Source of the DNA: Pedobacter paludis
Lineage (GTDB): Bacteria; Bacteroidota; Bacteroidia; Sphingobacteriales; Sphingobacteriaceae
Length of the DNA: 64,000 nucleotides
Direction: 5' to 3'
Assembly (NCBI RefSeq): GCF_003173575.1
Contig: NZ_QGNY01000011.1
Location: forward strand, 17,370-81,369
Of this stretch, positions 15,824-24,464 are shown piece by piece (the stretch's first letter is position 1; each line of letters starts with the position of its first letter). The notes under the pieces were generated by a model. It was not told the origin of the DNA. It saw nothing but the letters and a program-made list of their open reading frames with translations, and made no database searches. A program made the position numbers and the translations under genes.

Positions 15824-16621
15824 ATGGAAATCATTGCATACGTTGCATCTGCCTTAATTGGAATTTCGCTTGGATTGATCGGCGGTGGCGGTTCTATCCT
15901 CACCATGCCGGTACTGGTTTACCTATTTGGGGTTAATCCGCTATTGGCTACTTCTTATTCATTGTTCATCGTTGGCTCTACAAGTTTAGCAGGTACAGTC
16001 GGGAATTTTAAGCGTGGGCTGGTGAATATTAAAACAGCTTTGCTGTTTGGTAGTGCATCCATCTCAACTGTATTCTTAACCCGCAAATTCATTATCCCCC
16101 TTATACCCAAGATAATAATAAAAATCGGCGATTTTGAGTTAACAGAAAACATGCTCATGATGGTACTCTTTGCAGTTTTGATGGTAGCGGCTGCAACAGC
16201 GATGATTAAAGGTGCAAGAGCAGAAAGCAGCACCCGAATAGAAAAACCCCCACTTCACATCGGTAAACTGTTTTTATACGGCATTGCCATCGGCCTCGCT
16301 ACTGGTTTTTTGGGTGCTGGTGGTGGCTTTCTACTTATTCCTACACTTGTTATTTTAGTGGGCTTACCCATGAAAGAGGCCGTAGGTACTTCACTTTTCA
16401 TCATAGCGCTTAATTCGCTCATCGGTTTCACCGGCGATCTTGGACATTTCCATATCGACTGGATCTTTCTCGCCAAAATTACTACCGTTGCCATTGCCGG
16501 TATCGTGGTAGGTGGAATGATAAACAAAAAAATAGATGGAGGAAAACTGAAGAAAGGTTTCGGGTGGTTTGTACTGGTTATGGGTTGCTACATCATTCTA
16601 AAAGAGGTAATATTTAAGTAA
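15824..16621 (+). CDS. Sulfite/sulfur-compound exporter, TauE/SafE family
   Basis: The 265-residue membrane protein has eight predicted hydrophobic segments. It carries the duplicated Gly-rich family motif, once near the N-terminus (GLIGGGGSILTMPVLVYLFG) and once in the second half (GFLGAGGGFLLIPTLVILVG). TauE/SafE proteins move sulfite, sulfoacetate or related sulfur compounds across the inner membrane. Position next to persulfide dioxygenase genes fits export of sulfite formed by sulfide oxidation. It has its own Crp/Fnr box, and the next gene has another, so it may be a separate transcript. Confidence 0.9.
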   Translation: MEIIAYVASALIGISLGLIGGGGSILTMPVLVYLFGVNPLLATSYSLFIVGSTSLAGTVGNFKRGLVNIKTALLFGSASISTVFLTRKFIIPLIPKIIIKIGDFELTENMLMMVLFAVLMVAAATAMIKGARAESSTRIEKPPLHIGKLFLYGIAIGLATGFLGAGGGFLLIPTLVILVGLPMKEAVGTSLFIIALNSLIGFTGDLGHFHIDWIFLAKITTVAIAGIVVGGMINKKIDGGKLKKGFGWFVLVMGCYIILKEVIFK

Positions 16622-16643
16622 CCTTCAGAAACAAACTCCTTGT

Positions 16644-16657
16644 GTGACAAAAGTCAC
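16644..16657 (+). promoter_or_regulatory. Crp/Fnr-type operator upstream of the first metallo-hydrolase gene
   Basis: GTGACAAAAGTCAC, identical to the site at 15764, is centred exactly 36.5 bases from the end of TAATTTTG (16680-16687, a perfect TAnnTTTG). The start codon of the controlled gene is at 16707. The arrangement matches class II activation. Confidence 0.8.
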
Positions 16658-16679
16658 CAACGACCATATCGTTAAGGAT

Positions 16680-16687
16680 TAATTTTG
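16680..16687 (+). promoter_or_regulatory. -7 promoter element of the persulfide operon
   Basis: TAATTTTG fits the Bacteroidota TAnnTTTG consensus. No TTG is evident at the -33 position, as expected where an activator at 16644-16657 replaces it. Confidence 0.55.
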
Positions 16688-16706
16688 ACATACTAATTTA
16701 ATCATC

Positions 16707-18125
16707 ATGATTATAGAACAAATTTACACCGGATGTCTGGCACAAGGTGCCTATTATATAGAAAGCAACGGAGAGGCGGCCATTATCGATCCGCTTCGAG
16801 AGGTTAGTCCGTATATGGAACGTGCACGGAAGAACAACGCAAAAATAAAATACGTGCTCGAAACACATTTCCATGCCGATTTTGTATCCGGACACATTGA
16901 TCTGGCTAAAGAAAGCGGCGCAGAAATCGTTTACGGGCCGAATGCAAAACCCGACTTTGATTTTTACGGTGCGAAAGACGGAGAAGTGTTGCGACTTGGT
17001 GGGGCAAAGATTAAAGTGTTGCACACCCCAGGACATACCATGGAAAGCACCTGTTTCCTGGTTAGCGATGAGCAAGGAAAGGAAATAGCACTGTTCTCCG
17101 GCGATACGCTTTTTATAGGCGATGTGGGAAGACCCGATCTGGCACAGAAACCGGTCAGTGAGCTTACAAGTGAGATGCTAGCAGGTTATCTCTTTGATTC
17201 TTTACGCAATAAGATCATGCCTTTAAGCGATGATATTATGGTTTATCCTGCACATGGTGCGGGTAGCGCATGCGGAAAAAATATGAGCAAAGAGACCACC
17301 GATCTTTTGGGAAATCAAAAGAAGACCAATTATGCGCTAAGGGCAGGCATGTCCAAAGACGAATTCATTAAAGAGGTTACTGATGGTCTTTTACCGCCTC
17401 CTGCATATTTTCCTGAAAACGTCATGATGAACATCCATGGATATGATAGTTTTAACAAAGTGATAGAACGAGGCATGCAAGCCCTTAACCCCGATGCTTT
17501 TGAGCGGGTTGCAAATGAAACAGGAGCGGTAATTCTCGACACAAGAGCTCCAGAGGATTTTATAAAAGGCTTTCTCCCAAACTCGGTAAATATTGGCATC
17601 GATGGAAATTTCGCCCCCTGGGTAGGAACTTTAATCCCGGACATTAAACATCCTATTTTACTTATTACAGATGAGGGTAGAATTGAAGAAGTGCTCACCC
17701 GTTTATCAAGAGTAGGATTTGATGGTGCAGTAGGTTACCTAGATGGCGGCGTCGTTGCCTGGAAAAAAGCTGGTCAGGAAACCGACGAGATAAAATCGGT
17801 TTGTGTAGCCCGGCTGGCCGAAATCGGCAAAAAAGCGGAGGTAAATATTCTGGACGTCAGAAAAACAAAGGAATACTTAAGCGAGCATGTCGAGGGTGCT
17901 GTCAACCTTCCACTGGATTATATCAACGAAAACCTCGGCACCGTCGATAAAACCAAGACCTACTTTGTTCACTGTGCAGGTGGTTACCGTTCTGTTATTT
18001 TCAATTCCATCATGCGCTCACGCGGGTACCACAACCTCATCGATGTGGCTGGTGGTTTTAAGGCCATACAGGAAAACGGATGTATTCCGACTACAGCATT
18101 TGTATGTCCAAGTACCTTAATATAA
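16707..18125 (+). CDS. Persulfide dioxygenase-like metallo-hydrolase with two rhodanese lobes
   Basis: The 472-residue protein has an N-terminal metallo-beta-lactamase domain of the ETHE1 type (1-about 250; THFHAD with H54, H56 and D58, then HTPGHT, FSGDTLFIGDVGRPDL and YPAHGAG) for one mononuclear iron. Two rhodanese domains follow. The first (about 265-355) lacks a catalytic Cys, reading LLITDEGR at that place. The second (about 375-465) has it in VHCAGGYRS (C423). The enzyme should oxidise glutathione or low-molecular-weight persulfide to sulfite and transfer sulfane sulfur. It heads a plus-strand operon with a methyltransferase (7-base gap) and a rhodanese. A paralog lies at 20769-22109. 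Confidence 0.92.
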   Translation: MIIEQIYTGCLAQGAYYIESNGEAAIIDPLREVSPYMERARKNNAKIKYVLETHFHADFVSGHIDLAKESGAEIVYGPNAKPDFDFYGAKDGEVLRLGGAKIKVLHTPGHTMESTCFLVSDEQGKEIALFSGDTLFIGDVGRPDLAQKPVSELTSEMLAGYLFDSLRNKIMPLSDDIMVYPAHGAGSACGKNMSKETTDLLGNQKKTNYALRAGMSKDEFIKEVTDGLLPPPAYFPENVMMNIHGYDSFNKVIERGMQALNPDAFERVANETGAVILDTRAPEDFIKGFLPNSVNIGIDGNFAPWVGTLIPDIKHPILLITDEGRIEEVLTRLSRVGFDGAVGYLDGGVVAWKKAGQETDEIKSVCVARLAEIGKKAEVNILDVRKTKEYLSEHVEGAVNLPLDYINENLGTVDKTKTYFVHCAGGYRSVIFNSIMRSRGYHNLIDVAGGFKAIQENGCIPTTAFVCPSTLI

Positions 18126-18132
18126 AAGGGAT

Positions 18133-18753
18133 ATGAAAAATGAGAAAAAATCGCACTGGGAAAAGGTGTATTTAGAAAAAAGTCCTGACCAGGTCAGCTG
18201 GACGCAGGTCTACCCCACAGTTTCAATGGAGATGATAACGGGGTTCAATCTGGATAAATCTGCTCCGATAATCGATATTGGCGGGGGAGACAGTCTGCTT
18301 GTGGATTTTTTGCTTCAGGAAGGCTACAGCGATATTACCGTAGTGGATATATCTTCCCGGGCATTGGAAAAGGCAAAGGCAAGGCTTGGAGAACTGTCTG
18401 GCAGGATACACTGGATCGAGACAGACATCAGGGATTTTGTGCCGCAAAGAAGTTATGCAGTCTGGCATGACCGGGCCACTTTTCATTTCCTTCATTCATC
18501 AGAGGAAATCCATAGTTATGCAAACACGGCAGGTCAGTTTACCGGAGAATACTTGGTCATGGCGACTTTTTCGCTCACCGGACCAGAAAAATGCAGTGGC
18601 CTGCCCGTTTCAAGATACAGTGAAAGAACGCTGCGCGAGATATTTAGAGAAGGGTTTACCGAAATAGAGTGCAGGCCGCAAGAGCACACTACCCCAATGC
18701 AAAGCACGCAGGATTTTCTGTTCTGCAGCTTTAAAAAAAATACAGAGCAATAA
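18133..18753 (+). CDS. Class I SAM-dependent methyltransferase
   Basis: The 206-residue cytosolic protein has the SAM-binding Gly motif IIDIGGGDSLLVDFLL (about 48-63), followed by VVDISSRALEKAK and a W-rich N-terminus (HWEKVY, WTQVYP) that matches small-molecule methyltransferases of the thiopurine/UbiE-like group. It lies 7 bases after the persulfide dioxygenase gene. Methylation of a thiol or sulfide as a detoxification step is plausible from context; the substrate is not readable from sequence. Confidence 0.85.
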   Translation: MKNEKKSHWEKVYLEKSPDQVSWTQVYPTVSMEMITGFNLDKSAPIIDIGGGDSLLVDFLLQEGYSDITVVDISSRALEKAKARLGELSGRIHWIETDIRDFVPQRSYAVWHDRATFHFLHSSEEIHSYANTAGQFTGEYLVMATFSLTGPEKCSGLPVSRYSERTLREIFREGFTEIECRPQEHTTPMQSTQDFLFCSFKKNTEQ

Positions 18754-18769
18754 GAAACGAATAAATACA

Positions 18770-19108
18770 ATGAATAAACTACTTCAAATGATCAGCAGTT
18801 TTTTTTCAAAAGGTGCGTACAACCTCGATGGCTACCACTTCAAAAACGAATTTACAAAAAGCAGTGACGCAGTCCTCTTAGATGTAAGGACAAAGCCTGA
18901 ATATGCCCCAGGCGCGCTTCCTTCAGCCATATATATCGATTTCCTGGGTTCTGCCTTTTCTTTAGAACTTGCAAAGCTGGATAAGGCCAAGCGGTATTTC
19001 CTCTATTGCAGAAGTGGAAAGCGTTCCTCCTCAGCGGTATCGGAGATGAGAAAACTTGGGGTGGAAGCATTCAACCTGGTTGGAGGTATCGGTACCTGGC
19101 CAAAATGA
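18770..19108 (+). CDS. Single-domain rhodanese-like sulfurtransferase
   Basis: The 112-residue protein has one rhodanese domain with the active-site loop FLYCRSGKRSS (Cys near residue 82) and the entry motif LLDVRTKPEYAPG. It is predicted to be cytosolic and to carry persulfide sulfur for the adjacent dioxygenases. The gap to the methyltransferase gene is 16 bases, so it is probably the third gene of that operon. A 160-base gap with no recognisable feature follows. Confidence 0.92.
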   Translation: MNKLLQMISSFFSKGAYNLDGYHFKNEFTKSSDAVLLDVRTKPEYAPGALPSAIYIDFLGSAFSLELAKLDKAKRYFLYCRSGKRSSSAVSEMRKLGVEAFNLVGGIGTWPK

Positions 19109-19271
19109 AGAAATATATTCAAGAAATATTGATCTATTCAACGCTGCCGGCCGGATTTCTTCGGGATGGCAGTTTGCTAAAATGATTCAGCACTTACTTG
19201 CTCAAACCGCCACAGGCATTACCTTTTAACAACAACAAAAACACCCATATTAACATTTCATTTAAAAAAAC

Positions 19272-19829
19272 ATGATTGATTTTATTAAACAACCCTGGCC
19301 TTGGTATTTCTCGGGCAGCATGATCGTACTCATTATGCTCATCCTACTTTTTTTCGGAAAGTCCTTTGGCTTTTCATCAAACCTGCGAACGATGTGCAGC
19401 ATAGCCGGAGCAGGCAGGAAAGTAAAATTTTTTGATTTTAAATGGAAAGACCAGACCTGGAACCTCATGTTCCTTATCGGCTCGGTAATAGGTGGATTTG
19501 TTGCTACAAATTACCTTAGCAGTCCATCTCCCGTAAAATTATCATCCGCCACAATCTCCGATTTAAATCAATTGGGCATTAAGTTCGATGGTGGGTTAAA
19601 TCCAACCGGCCTGTTTTCACTGGAAGCAATGAAAGATTTAAAAACGCTGGCTATTTTACTCATCGGTGGTTTATTAGTCGGTTTTGGATCTCGTTATGCA
19701 GGCGGTTGTACTTCTGGTCACGCCATATCCGGGCTTTCGAATCTGCAAGTACCATCACTAGTAGCCGTAATCGGTTTCTTTGTTGGTGGCCTGATCATGA
19801 CTTTCCTCATCATGCCTTTTATCTTTTAA
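19272..19829 (+). CDS. YeeE/YedE-family transporter, first half
   Basis: The 185-residue membrane protein carries the conserved pore motif YAGGCTSGHAISGLSN (about 138-153) with the Cys thought to relay thiosulfate or sulfane sulfur in YeeE proteins. The family takes up thiosulfate or other sulfur ions. Bacteroidota often split the transporter into two adjacent genes, and the second half is encoded 11 bases downstream. Confidence 0.9.
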   Translation: MIDFIKQPWPWYFSGSMIVLIMLILLFFGKSFGFSSNLRTMCSIAGAGRKVKFFDFKWKDQTWNLMFLIGSVIGGFVATNYLSSPSPVKLSSATISDLNQLGIKFDGGLNPTGLFSLEAMKDLKTLAILLIGGLLVGFGSRYAGGCTSGHAISGLSNLQVPSLVAVIGFFVGGLIMTFLIMPFIF

Positions 19830-19840
19830 ATCTAAAAAAA

Positions 19841-20254
19841 ATGAAATTCATAAAATATATTCTTGCAGGAACACTTTTCGGAATCATCATGACCAAGTCT
19901 GAGGCTGTTTCCTGGTACAGGATCCAGGAAATGTTCCGTTTCCAGTCTTTCCATATGTATGGAATTATTGGTACGGCCGTTGTACTTGGCGTAATTGCAG
20001 TATGGCTGATCAAAAAATTCAAAGCCAAGGATCTGGCCGGAAATCCGATTGTCTTCCACGATAAGGACAAGGCCTATATAAAATACCTACTAGGCGGCAC
20101 CATTTTCGGCCTGGGCTGGGCACTCACCGGCGCCTGTCCCGGCCCCATGTTCGTCAACCTTGGGAGCGGATATGCCGGTATGGCGGTGGTCATCCTTGGT
20201 GCGCTCCTGGGCACCTATCTATACGGAGCGATGAAAAGCAAGCTCCCTCATTAA
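19841..20254 (+). CDS. YeeE/YedE-family transporter, second half (DUF6691-like)
   Basis: I chose the ATG at 19841 (137 residues); a longer open frame upstream overlaps the first-half gene and does not encode membrane sequence. The protein has about four membrane segments and the motif GWALTGACPGPMFVNLG, whose Cys corresponds to the second conserved Cys of full-length YeeE. It forms the transporter together with the preceding gene product. Confidence 0.9.
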   Translation: MKFIKYILAGTLFGIIMTKSEAVSWYRIQEMFRFQSFHMYGIIGTAVVLGVIAVWLIKKFKAKDLAGNPIVFHDKDKAYIKYLLGGTIFGLGWALTGACPGPMFVNLGSGYAGMAVVILGALLGTYLYGAMKSKLPH

Positions 20255-20268
20255 TAAAATAGAATCTG

Positions 20269-20646
20269 ATGAGCAAACTAAGGGCTATAATAGACCATAG
20301 ATGTCCCAGGTGCCGAAAGGGAAAATTATATACCCATTCCATGTTCCATTGGAAATATGATCAGATGAATAAAAAATTTGCCTGCTGCAACCTGAACTAT
20401 GAGATAGAGCCGGGCTTCTTTATCGGAGCGATGTATGTGAGCTATGTTTTCATTGTCGCAGAACTTGTCAATGCGGGCATTCCGGCATTCATGATCTTTG
20501 GCGAAGAAGAGCAGTGGGCAATCATCGCAACCACTATTTCGCCGGTCATCCTACTGTTCACCTTCAACTACCGCTATGCCAGAACCCTTTTGCTCCATGT
20601 CCTCTCTCCGATCAAATATGATGAAAGTGCAGGCAGAAACTGCTGA
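20269..20646 (+). CDS. DUF983 membrane protein
   Basis: The 125-residue protein has an N-terminal Cys-rich zinc-ribbon-like segment (CPRCRKGKLY, then CCNLNYEIEPGFFIGAMY) and two membrane helices (about 60-80 and 85-105), the standard DUF983 layout. Its function is unknown. It ends the plus-strand unit that starts at the YeeE/YedE genes (14-base gap). Some DUF983 genes elsewhere lie beside respiratory genes, so a redox role is possible. Confidence 0.8.
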   Translation: MSKLRAIIDHRCPRCRKGKLYTHSMFHWKYDQMNKKFACCNLNYEIEPGFFIGAMYVSYVFIVAELVNAGIPAFMIFGEEEQWAIIATTISPVILLFTFNYRYARTLLLHVLSPIKYDESAGRNC

Positions 20647-20663
20647 GAAGATTTTGGGGCGCT

Positions 20664-20677
20664 GTGACAAAAGTTAC
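20664..20677 (+). promoter_or_regulatory. Crp/Fnr-type operator upstream of the second metallo-hydrolase gene
   Basis: GTGACAAAAGTTAC differs at one base from the two perfect sites. Its centre is 36.5 bases from the end of TAAATTTG (20700-20707), a perfect TAnnTTTG element. This is the same phasing as at 15764 and 16644. Confidence 0.8.
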
Positions 20678-20699
20678 AGTGCGAAGAACCGCTAAAGGG

Positions 20700-20707
20700 T
20701 AAATTTG
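20700..20707 (+). promoter_or_regulatory. -7 promoter element of the second metallo-hydrolase/cytochrome unit
   Basis: TAAATTTG fits TAnnTTTG exactly and lies 61 bases before the ATG at 20769. The activator box sits in place of the -33 element. Confidence 0.55.
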
Positions 20708-20768
20708 ATGTAAACCTGGCAAAGGCAGGAATCATACCGTTAAACACATTAATCAAAAATAAAAACAC

Positions 20769-22109
20769 ATGAAAATAGAACAATTTGAAGACAAGCACCT
20801 CTCCCATTACAGCTATGCGGTACTGAGCGAATGCCGGAATGAAATCATATTGATCGATCCCTCCAGGGATCCGTCTGCATATTACCATTTTGCCGAAAAA
20901 CACCAGGCCAAAATAGTTGGTGTTATCGAGACGCACCCGCATGCGGATTTTGTGAGTGCTCATCTTGAAATCCATCATAAGACCGGCGCAACAATATATT
21001 GCAGCAAACTCAATACGCCGTCCTACCTGTTTTCCCCATTTGATGAAGACCAGACGATAACCCTGGGAAAGATCACCTTAAGGGCAATCAACACCCCGGG
21101 GCACTCTCCGGATAGTATCAGTATTTTGCTCGAACACGATGGGAAACAAAAAGCGCTATTTTCCGGAGATACCCTTTTTATCGGTGACTGCGGAAGGCCG
21201 GATTTAAGGGAAAGCGGAGGTGATTCAATGGCGGAACGCAATTTCCTTGCCGCCCAAATGTACCATTCATTAAGGGACAAACTGATGAAACTCTCAGATG
21301 AAGTGATTCTGTATCCGGCACACGGGGCAGGTACGCTCTGCGGAAAAGCGTTGAGCGAGGCCAATAGCAGTACCATTGGTGCTGAAAAAAGAAGTAACTG
21401 GTCACTGCAGGAAATGACTGAGGCCGATTTTGTGAGCGCATTAAATGAAAACCAGCCATTCATTCCATTTTACTTCCCTTTTGATGTGGCCTTGAACAAG
21501 AAAGGCGCAGCACCGTTTGAAGATTCGGTAAGTGCGGTTCAGATCATGGAATCCGGTGAAAACTTAAAACCAAATGCCCTAATTATCGATACGCGAAGGG
21601 AAGATGTTTTTAAGAAGGGACATATAGAAGGCGCTGTAAATATCATGGATGGAAACAAATTTGAAACCTGGCTGGGCAGCATTGTGAAGCCTGAAGAGCC
21701 TTATTATCTTATGGCAGAAAATCTTGCTACATTGCATAGTCTTATCGCGAGGACCGCATCCATCGGGTATGAAACGCAGCTTGCCGGCGGTTTTATAAAC
21801 GCAGTAGAAACTGTCCCGGATGAGATTATCGATATCCAAAATTTTAAAGAGAACCAAAATGGATATACCATTGTGGATGTGAGGAACAAGACAGAGCGTA
21901 TGGAAAACAGTATTTTTGAGAACAGCATAAATATTCCACTGGGAAATTTAAGGGAAAGGGTAAACGAAATTCCGCTGGAGCAACCCGTAGCAGTACACTG
22001 CGCCGGTGGATACAGAAGTGCGGCTGCAAGCTCACTGATTGCATCCGTTATTGATGGCAAGCAAAAGGTGCTTGATATTGGTGAGGCCATTAAGGATTTT
22101 CAGAATTAA
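20769..22109 (+). CDS. Persulfide dioxygenase-like metallo-hydrolase with two rhodanese lobes (paralog)
   Basis: The 446-residue protein has the same domain order as the gene at 16707. The metallo-beta-lactamase domain shows THPHADFVSAH, NTPGHSPDS, FSGDTLFIGDCGRPDL and YPAHGAG. A first rhodanese lobe without a Cys (YYLMAENLATL) is followed by a second with VHCAGGYRSA (C411). It is expected to oxidise persulfides to sulfite. Divergence from the first copy suggests a different persulfide carrier. It is followed 12 bases later by a cytochrome c gene, so oxidation may be coupled to respiration here. Confidence 0.92.
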   Translation: MKIEQFEDKHLSHYSYAVLSECRNEIILIDPSRDPSAYYHFAEKHQAKIVGVIETHPHADFVSAHLEIHHKTGATIYCSKLNTPSYLFSPFDEDQTITLGKITLRAINTPGHSPDSISILLEHDGKQKALFSGDTLFIGDCGRPDLRESGGDSMAERNFLAAQMYHSLRDKLMKLSDEVILYPAHGAGTLCGKALSEANSSTIGAEKRSNWSLQEMTEADFVSALNENQPFIPFYFPFDVALNKKGAAPFEDSVSAVQIMESGENLKPNALIIDTRREDVFKKGHIEGAVNIMDGNKFETWLGSIVKPEEPYYLMAENLATLHSLIARTASIGYETQLAGGFINAVETVPDEIIDIQNFKENQNGYTIVDVRNKTERMENSIFENSINIPLGNLRERVNEIPLEQPVAVHCAGGYRSAAASSLIASVIDGKQKVLDIGEAIKDFQN

Positions 22110-22121
22110 TATTTTAAAAGT

Positions 22122-23201
22122 GTGAAAACAGAAAGAAACAACGAGGATAAACTGCAGGTATTTGCCCGGTTTGGAAAATATCTCGTATGGACGTCATTTC
22201 TATTCGTTGTGATCATGTTTTCTCTTGTTTTAGCACTCAGCGGATTTCATCTTCCAAAAAGTTTCTATGCGGATAAGCCTAATCCATCCATTCAAAAGAA
22301 TCAAATAAAACCTTTAGAGCGCCGTGTTGCTAAACCCGAATATTGGAAGGCGCCTGATACGATGCAGCTTCAGGGCAAAGCTGATGCGGATCTGATCAGG
22401 TATGGCCGGGATTTGATTGTCCGTACGGCATACTATTTAGGGCCGCAGGGTATCGTAGGAAAGCTGACTAATGGTATGAATTGTCAGAACTGCCACTTGG
22501 ATGCAGGAACCAGGCCCTTTGCGAATAATTTCTCCATCTTTTATGCAGGTTTTCCAAAAATGAGCGCAAGAAGCGGTAGAAAGGAAGAAGCCTTTGAACG
22601 GATTAATGAGTGCTTCGAGCGAAGCATGAACGGCAAAGCTCCGGGAAGAAATTCCAGGGAAATGGTCGCCATGTTGGCCTATTTAAAATGGGTTGGAAAA
22701 AAACAGGATGCCGCACATTCCATTGCGGATAATTCGGTAAAAAAAATCCCATATCTGGATGTGCCTGCAGATCCCCTGAAGGGGAAAATGGTATATGCCT
22801 CCAAATGCAGCAGCTGTCATGGAGAAACGGGCAAAGGCGTTGCCTCACCTGATGGAAAAGGATATATGTACCCTCCCCTTTGGGGCAGGGACAGCTATAA
22901 CGATGGTGCAGGAATGTTCAGGCTTGGAAATTTTGCAGGATTTGTCAAAAACAACATGCCTTATGGCGCCACCTACAAAGATCCGAACTTAACGGATGCG
23001 GAAGCCTGGGACGTAGCTGCATTTGTGAATGCGCAGCCCAGACCGCACCTGGATTCCAAAAACGACTATAAAAACCTGTACACAAAGCCAATAGATTATC
23101 CCTTCGGGCCATATGCAGATCACTTTAGCGAAAAGCAGCATAAATATGGTCCCTTTATTGACATGGCTGAACAGCACGCACCTATAAAACAGAAAAAATA
23201 G
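22122..23201 (+). CDS. TsdA-like dihaem c-type cytochrome
   Basis: The 359-residue protein starts at a GTG and has an N-terminal membrane anchor (about 23-43). Two cytochrome c domains carry CQNCH (C121-H125) and CSSCH (C229-H233). The first is embedded in GMNCQNCHLDAGTRPF and FPKMSARSG, the second in YNDGAGMFRL, FAGFVKNNMPYGA and EAWDVAAFVNAQPRPH, all resembling the TsdA thiosulfate dehydrogenase group. Thiosulfate or polythionate redox chemistry in the periplasm is likely. A related cytochrome at 39675-40760, also followed by a DsrE-like gene, shows this is a two-gene module present twice. Confidence 0.88.
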   Translation: MKTERNNEDKLQVFARFGKYLVWTSFLFVVIMFSLVLALSGFHLPKSFYADKPNPSIQKNQIKPLERRVAKPEYWKAPDTMQLQGKADADLIRYGRDLIVRTAYYLGPQGIVGKLTNGMNCQNCHLDAGTRPFANNFSIFYAGFPKMSARSGRKEEAFERINECFERSMNGKAPGRNSREMVAMLAYLKWVGKKQDAAHSIADNSVKKIPYLDVPADPLKGKMVYASKCSSCHGETGKGVASPDGKGYMYPPLWGRDSYNDGAGMFRLGNFAGFVKNNMPYGATYKDPNLTDAEAWDVAAFVNAQPRPHLDSKNDYKNLYTKPIDYPFGPYADHFSEKQHKYGPFIDMAEQHAPIKQKK

Positions 23202-23205
23202 AAAC

Positions 23206-23661
23206 ATGAAAAAATTACTGATCTTACTCCAGCTTGTCATCATGATGGTCATCACCACCAATGTATCTGCACAGGAGACAAAAAAACCGTTTACGGGTGC
23301 TGTTGCAAAAAAGAAATCATATAAAGCGCTATATGTACTTAACAGTGCCGAGGAAAAACATATTTCGGGAACACTCAGGAACATCAACAATGCTTTGGAG
23401 GATCCAAGATTGAAGGGAAAACTGGAGGTTGAGCTTATCGCCTTCGGGGATGGCGTGGCGGTTTATCGCAAGGATGGAAAGTTCCTTGAGCAGCTTAATT
23501 TGCTAAAGTCAAAGGGCGTAATTCTTGCGCAGTGCGAGAATACCGTTCGCGAGCGGAAAATCGATAAGTCAGATCTCTTCGATTTCATCAGCTATGTGCC
23601 AAGCGGCAACGGAGAGATCATCATCCGTTCGGCGGAAGGATGGGTAATCGTTCATCCCTAA
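23206..23661 (+). CDS. Secreted DsrE-family protein
   Basis: The 151-residue protein has a signal peptide (1-about 23, ending VSAQ) and a DsrE-like domain. One conserved Cys (C110) lies in ILAQCENTVRERKI, the position used by DsrE proteins to carry a persulfide. It starts 4 bases after the cytochrome gene, implying translational coupling and joint function, perhaps as the sulfur-carrying partner of the cytochrome in the periplasm. The paralog at 40780-41235 has its Cys at the same residue number and the same C-terminal FDFISYVPSGNGEIIIR. Confidence 0.88.
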   Translation: MKKLLILLQLVIMMVITTNVSAQETKKPFTGAVAKKKSYKALYVLNSAEEKHISGTLRNINNALEDPRLKGKLEVELIAFGDGVAVYRKDGKFLEQLNLLKSKGVILAQCENTVRERKIDKSDLFDFISYVPSGNGEIIIRSAEGWVIVHP

Positions 23662-24001
23662 TGTAAAAACCAAAACGGCAGTGAATCTTTAAAAGGTGCA
23701 AATTGGTATTTCGATACGATGCAAAGATTAGGATCAGTTGTGCCGGATCCATTTCACCCGGGGCCGCAAACGCCGAAAATTATTGTCATGTTTAAATATC
23801 AATGGCTTATGCCGGCAACACTAAAATTCAAAAGGTTCGACAAAATTGTCTATCATCGTATGTGCTGTGCGGAGTAACGCATTTAAAAATGCTAGGGAAT
23901 TTATCGAAAAGCTACATAATTAAAACAGTACTCGCCCAAACAGCATTGATAAAATTTTGTTAATCAGGCATGCGGTGATCCGTCAACCAATATTATCAAT
24001 A
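23662..24001. other. Intergenic region, no gene seen
   Basis: About 340 bases between the DsrE-like gene and DUF202. I see no terminator with a U-tract, no repeat and no operator resembling those of the sulfur block. Confidence 0.4.
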
Positions 24002-24391
24002 ATGGAAAAAGAAGAACAAGCCATTCCTAAATCAAACACTGGTGACCATCTGGCCAACGAACGGACTTTTCTTGCCTGGATAAGAACTAGCATAGGAATT
24101 ATGGGCTTTGGTTTTGTGGTGGTAAAGTTTTCACTTTTTATCAAGCAGATCACTCTCGCTCTTGGGGCCAAAGCCGTCGTACACCAAACCGGCAACTCAC
24201 AGAGGATAGGAATACTTCTTGTCGGGGTAGGCGCACTGACCATCATCCTGGCATTTATGCGCTATCAAAAAACTCATACACTTATTAATCAAGGCAGTTA
24301 TTACCATTCCTCTACACTCATCAAAGTCCTTACCGTGGTTATTTTCATTTCAAGCATGCTTTTGTTGATATATCTTGTAAGAACGACTTAG
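24002..24391 (+). CDS. DUF202 membrane protein
   Basis: I chose the ATG at 24002 (129 residues); an upstream in-frame TTG would add a sequence without similarity. The protein has three membrane helices and the family signature DHLANERTFLAWIRTS near the N-terminus. A close paralog at 37702-38091 shares that signature, KFSLFIKQI and the C-terminal VVIFISSMLLLIYLVRTT pattern. Function is unknown. Both copies border sulfur-metabolism genes. Confidence 0.88.
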   Translation: MEKEEQAIPKSNTGDHLANERTFLAWIRTSIGIMGFGFVVVKFSLFIKQITLALGAKAVVHQTGNSQRIGILLVGVGALTIILAFMRYQKTHTLINQGSYYHSSTLIKVLTVVIFISSMLLLIYLVRTT

Positions 24392-24464
24392 CGGATCTCT
24401 GACATGGAAACACTGATTGTGAGCACGAATACCAAACTTGAGAGAACCCGTACTTTATCACCGG

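Noticed and set aside
19706..19840. A longer start for the second YeeE/YedE half
   Set aside because: It overlaps the first-half gene and encodes no membrane sequence; the ATG at 19841 fits family length.
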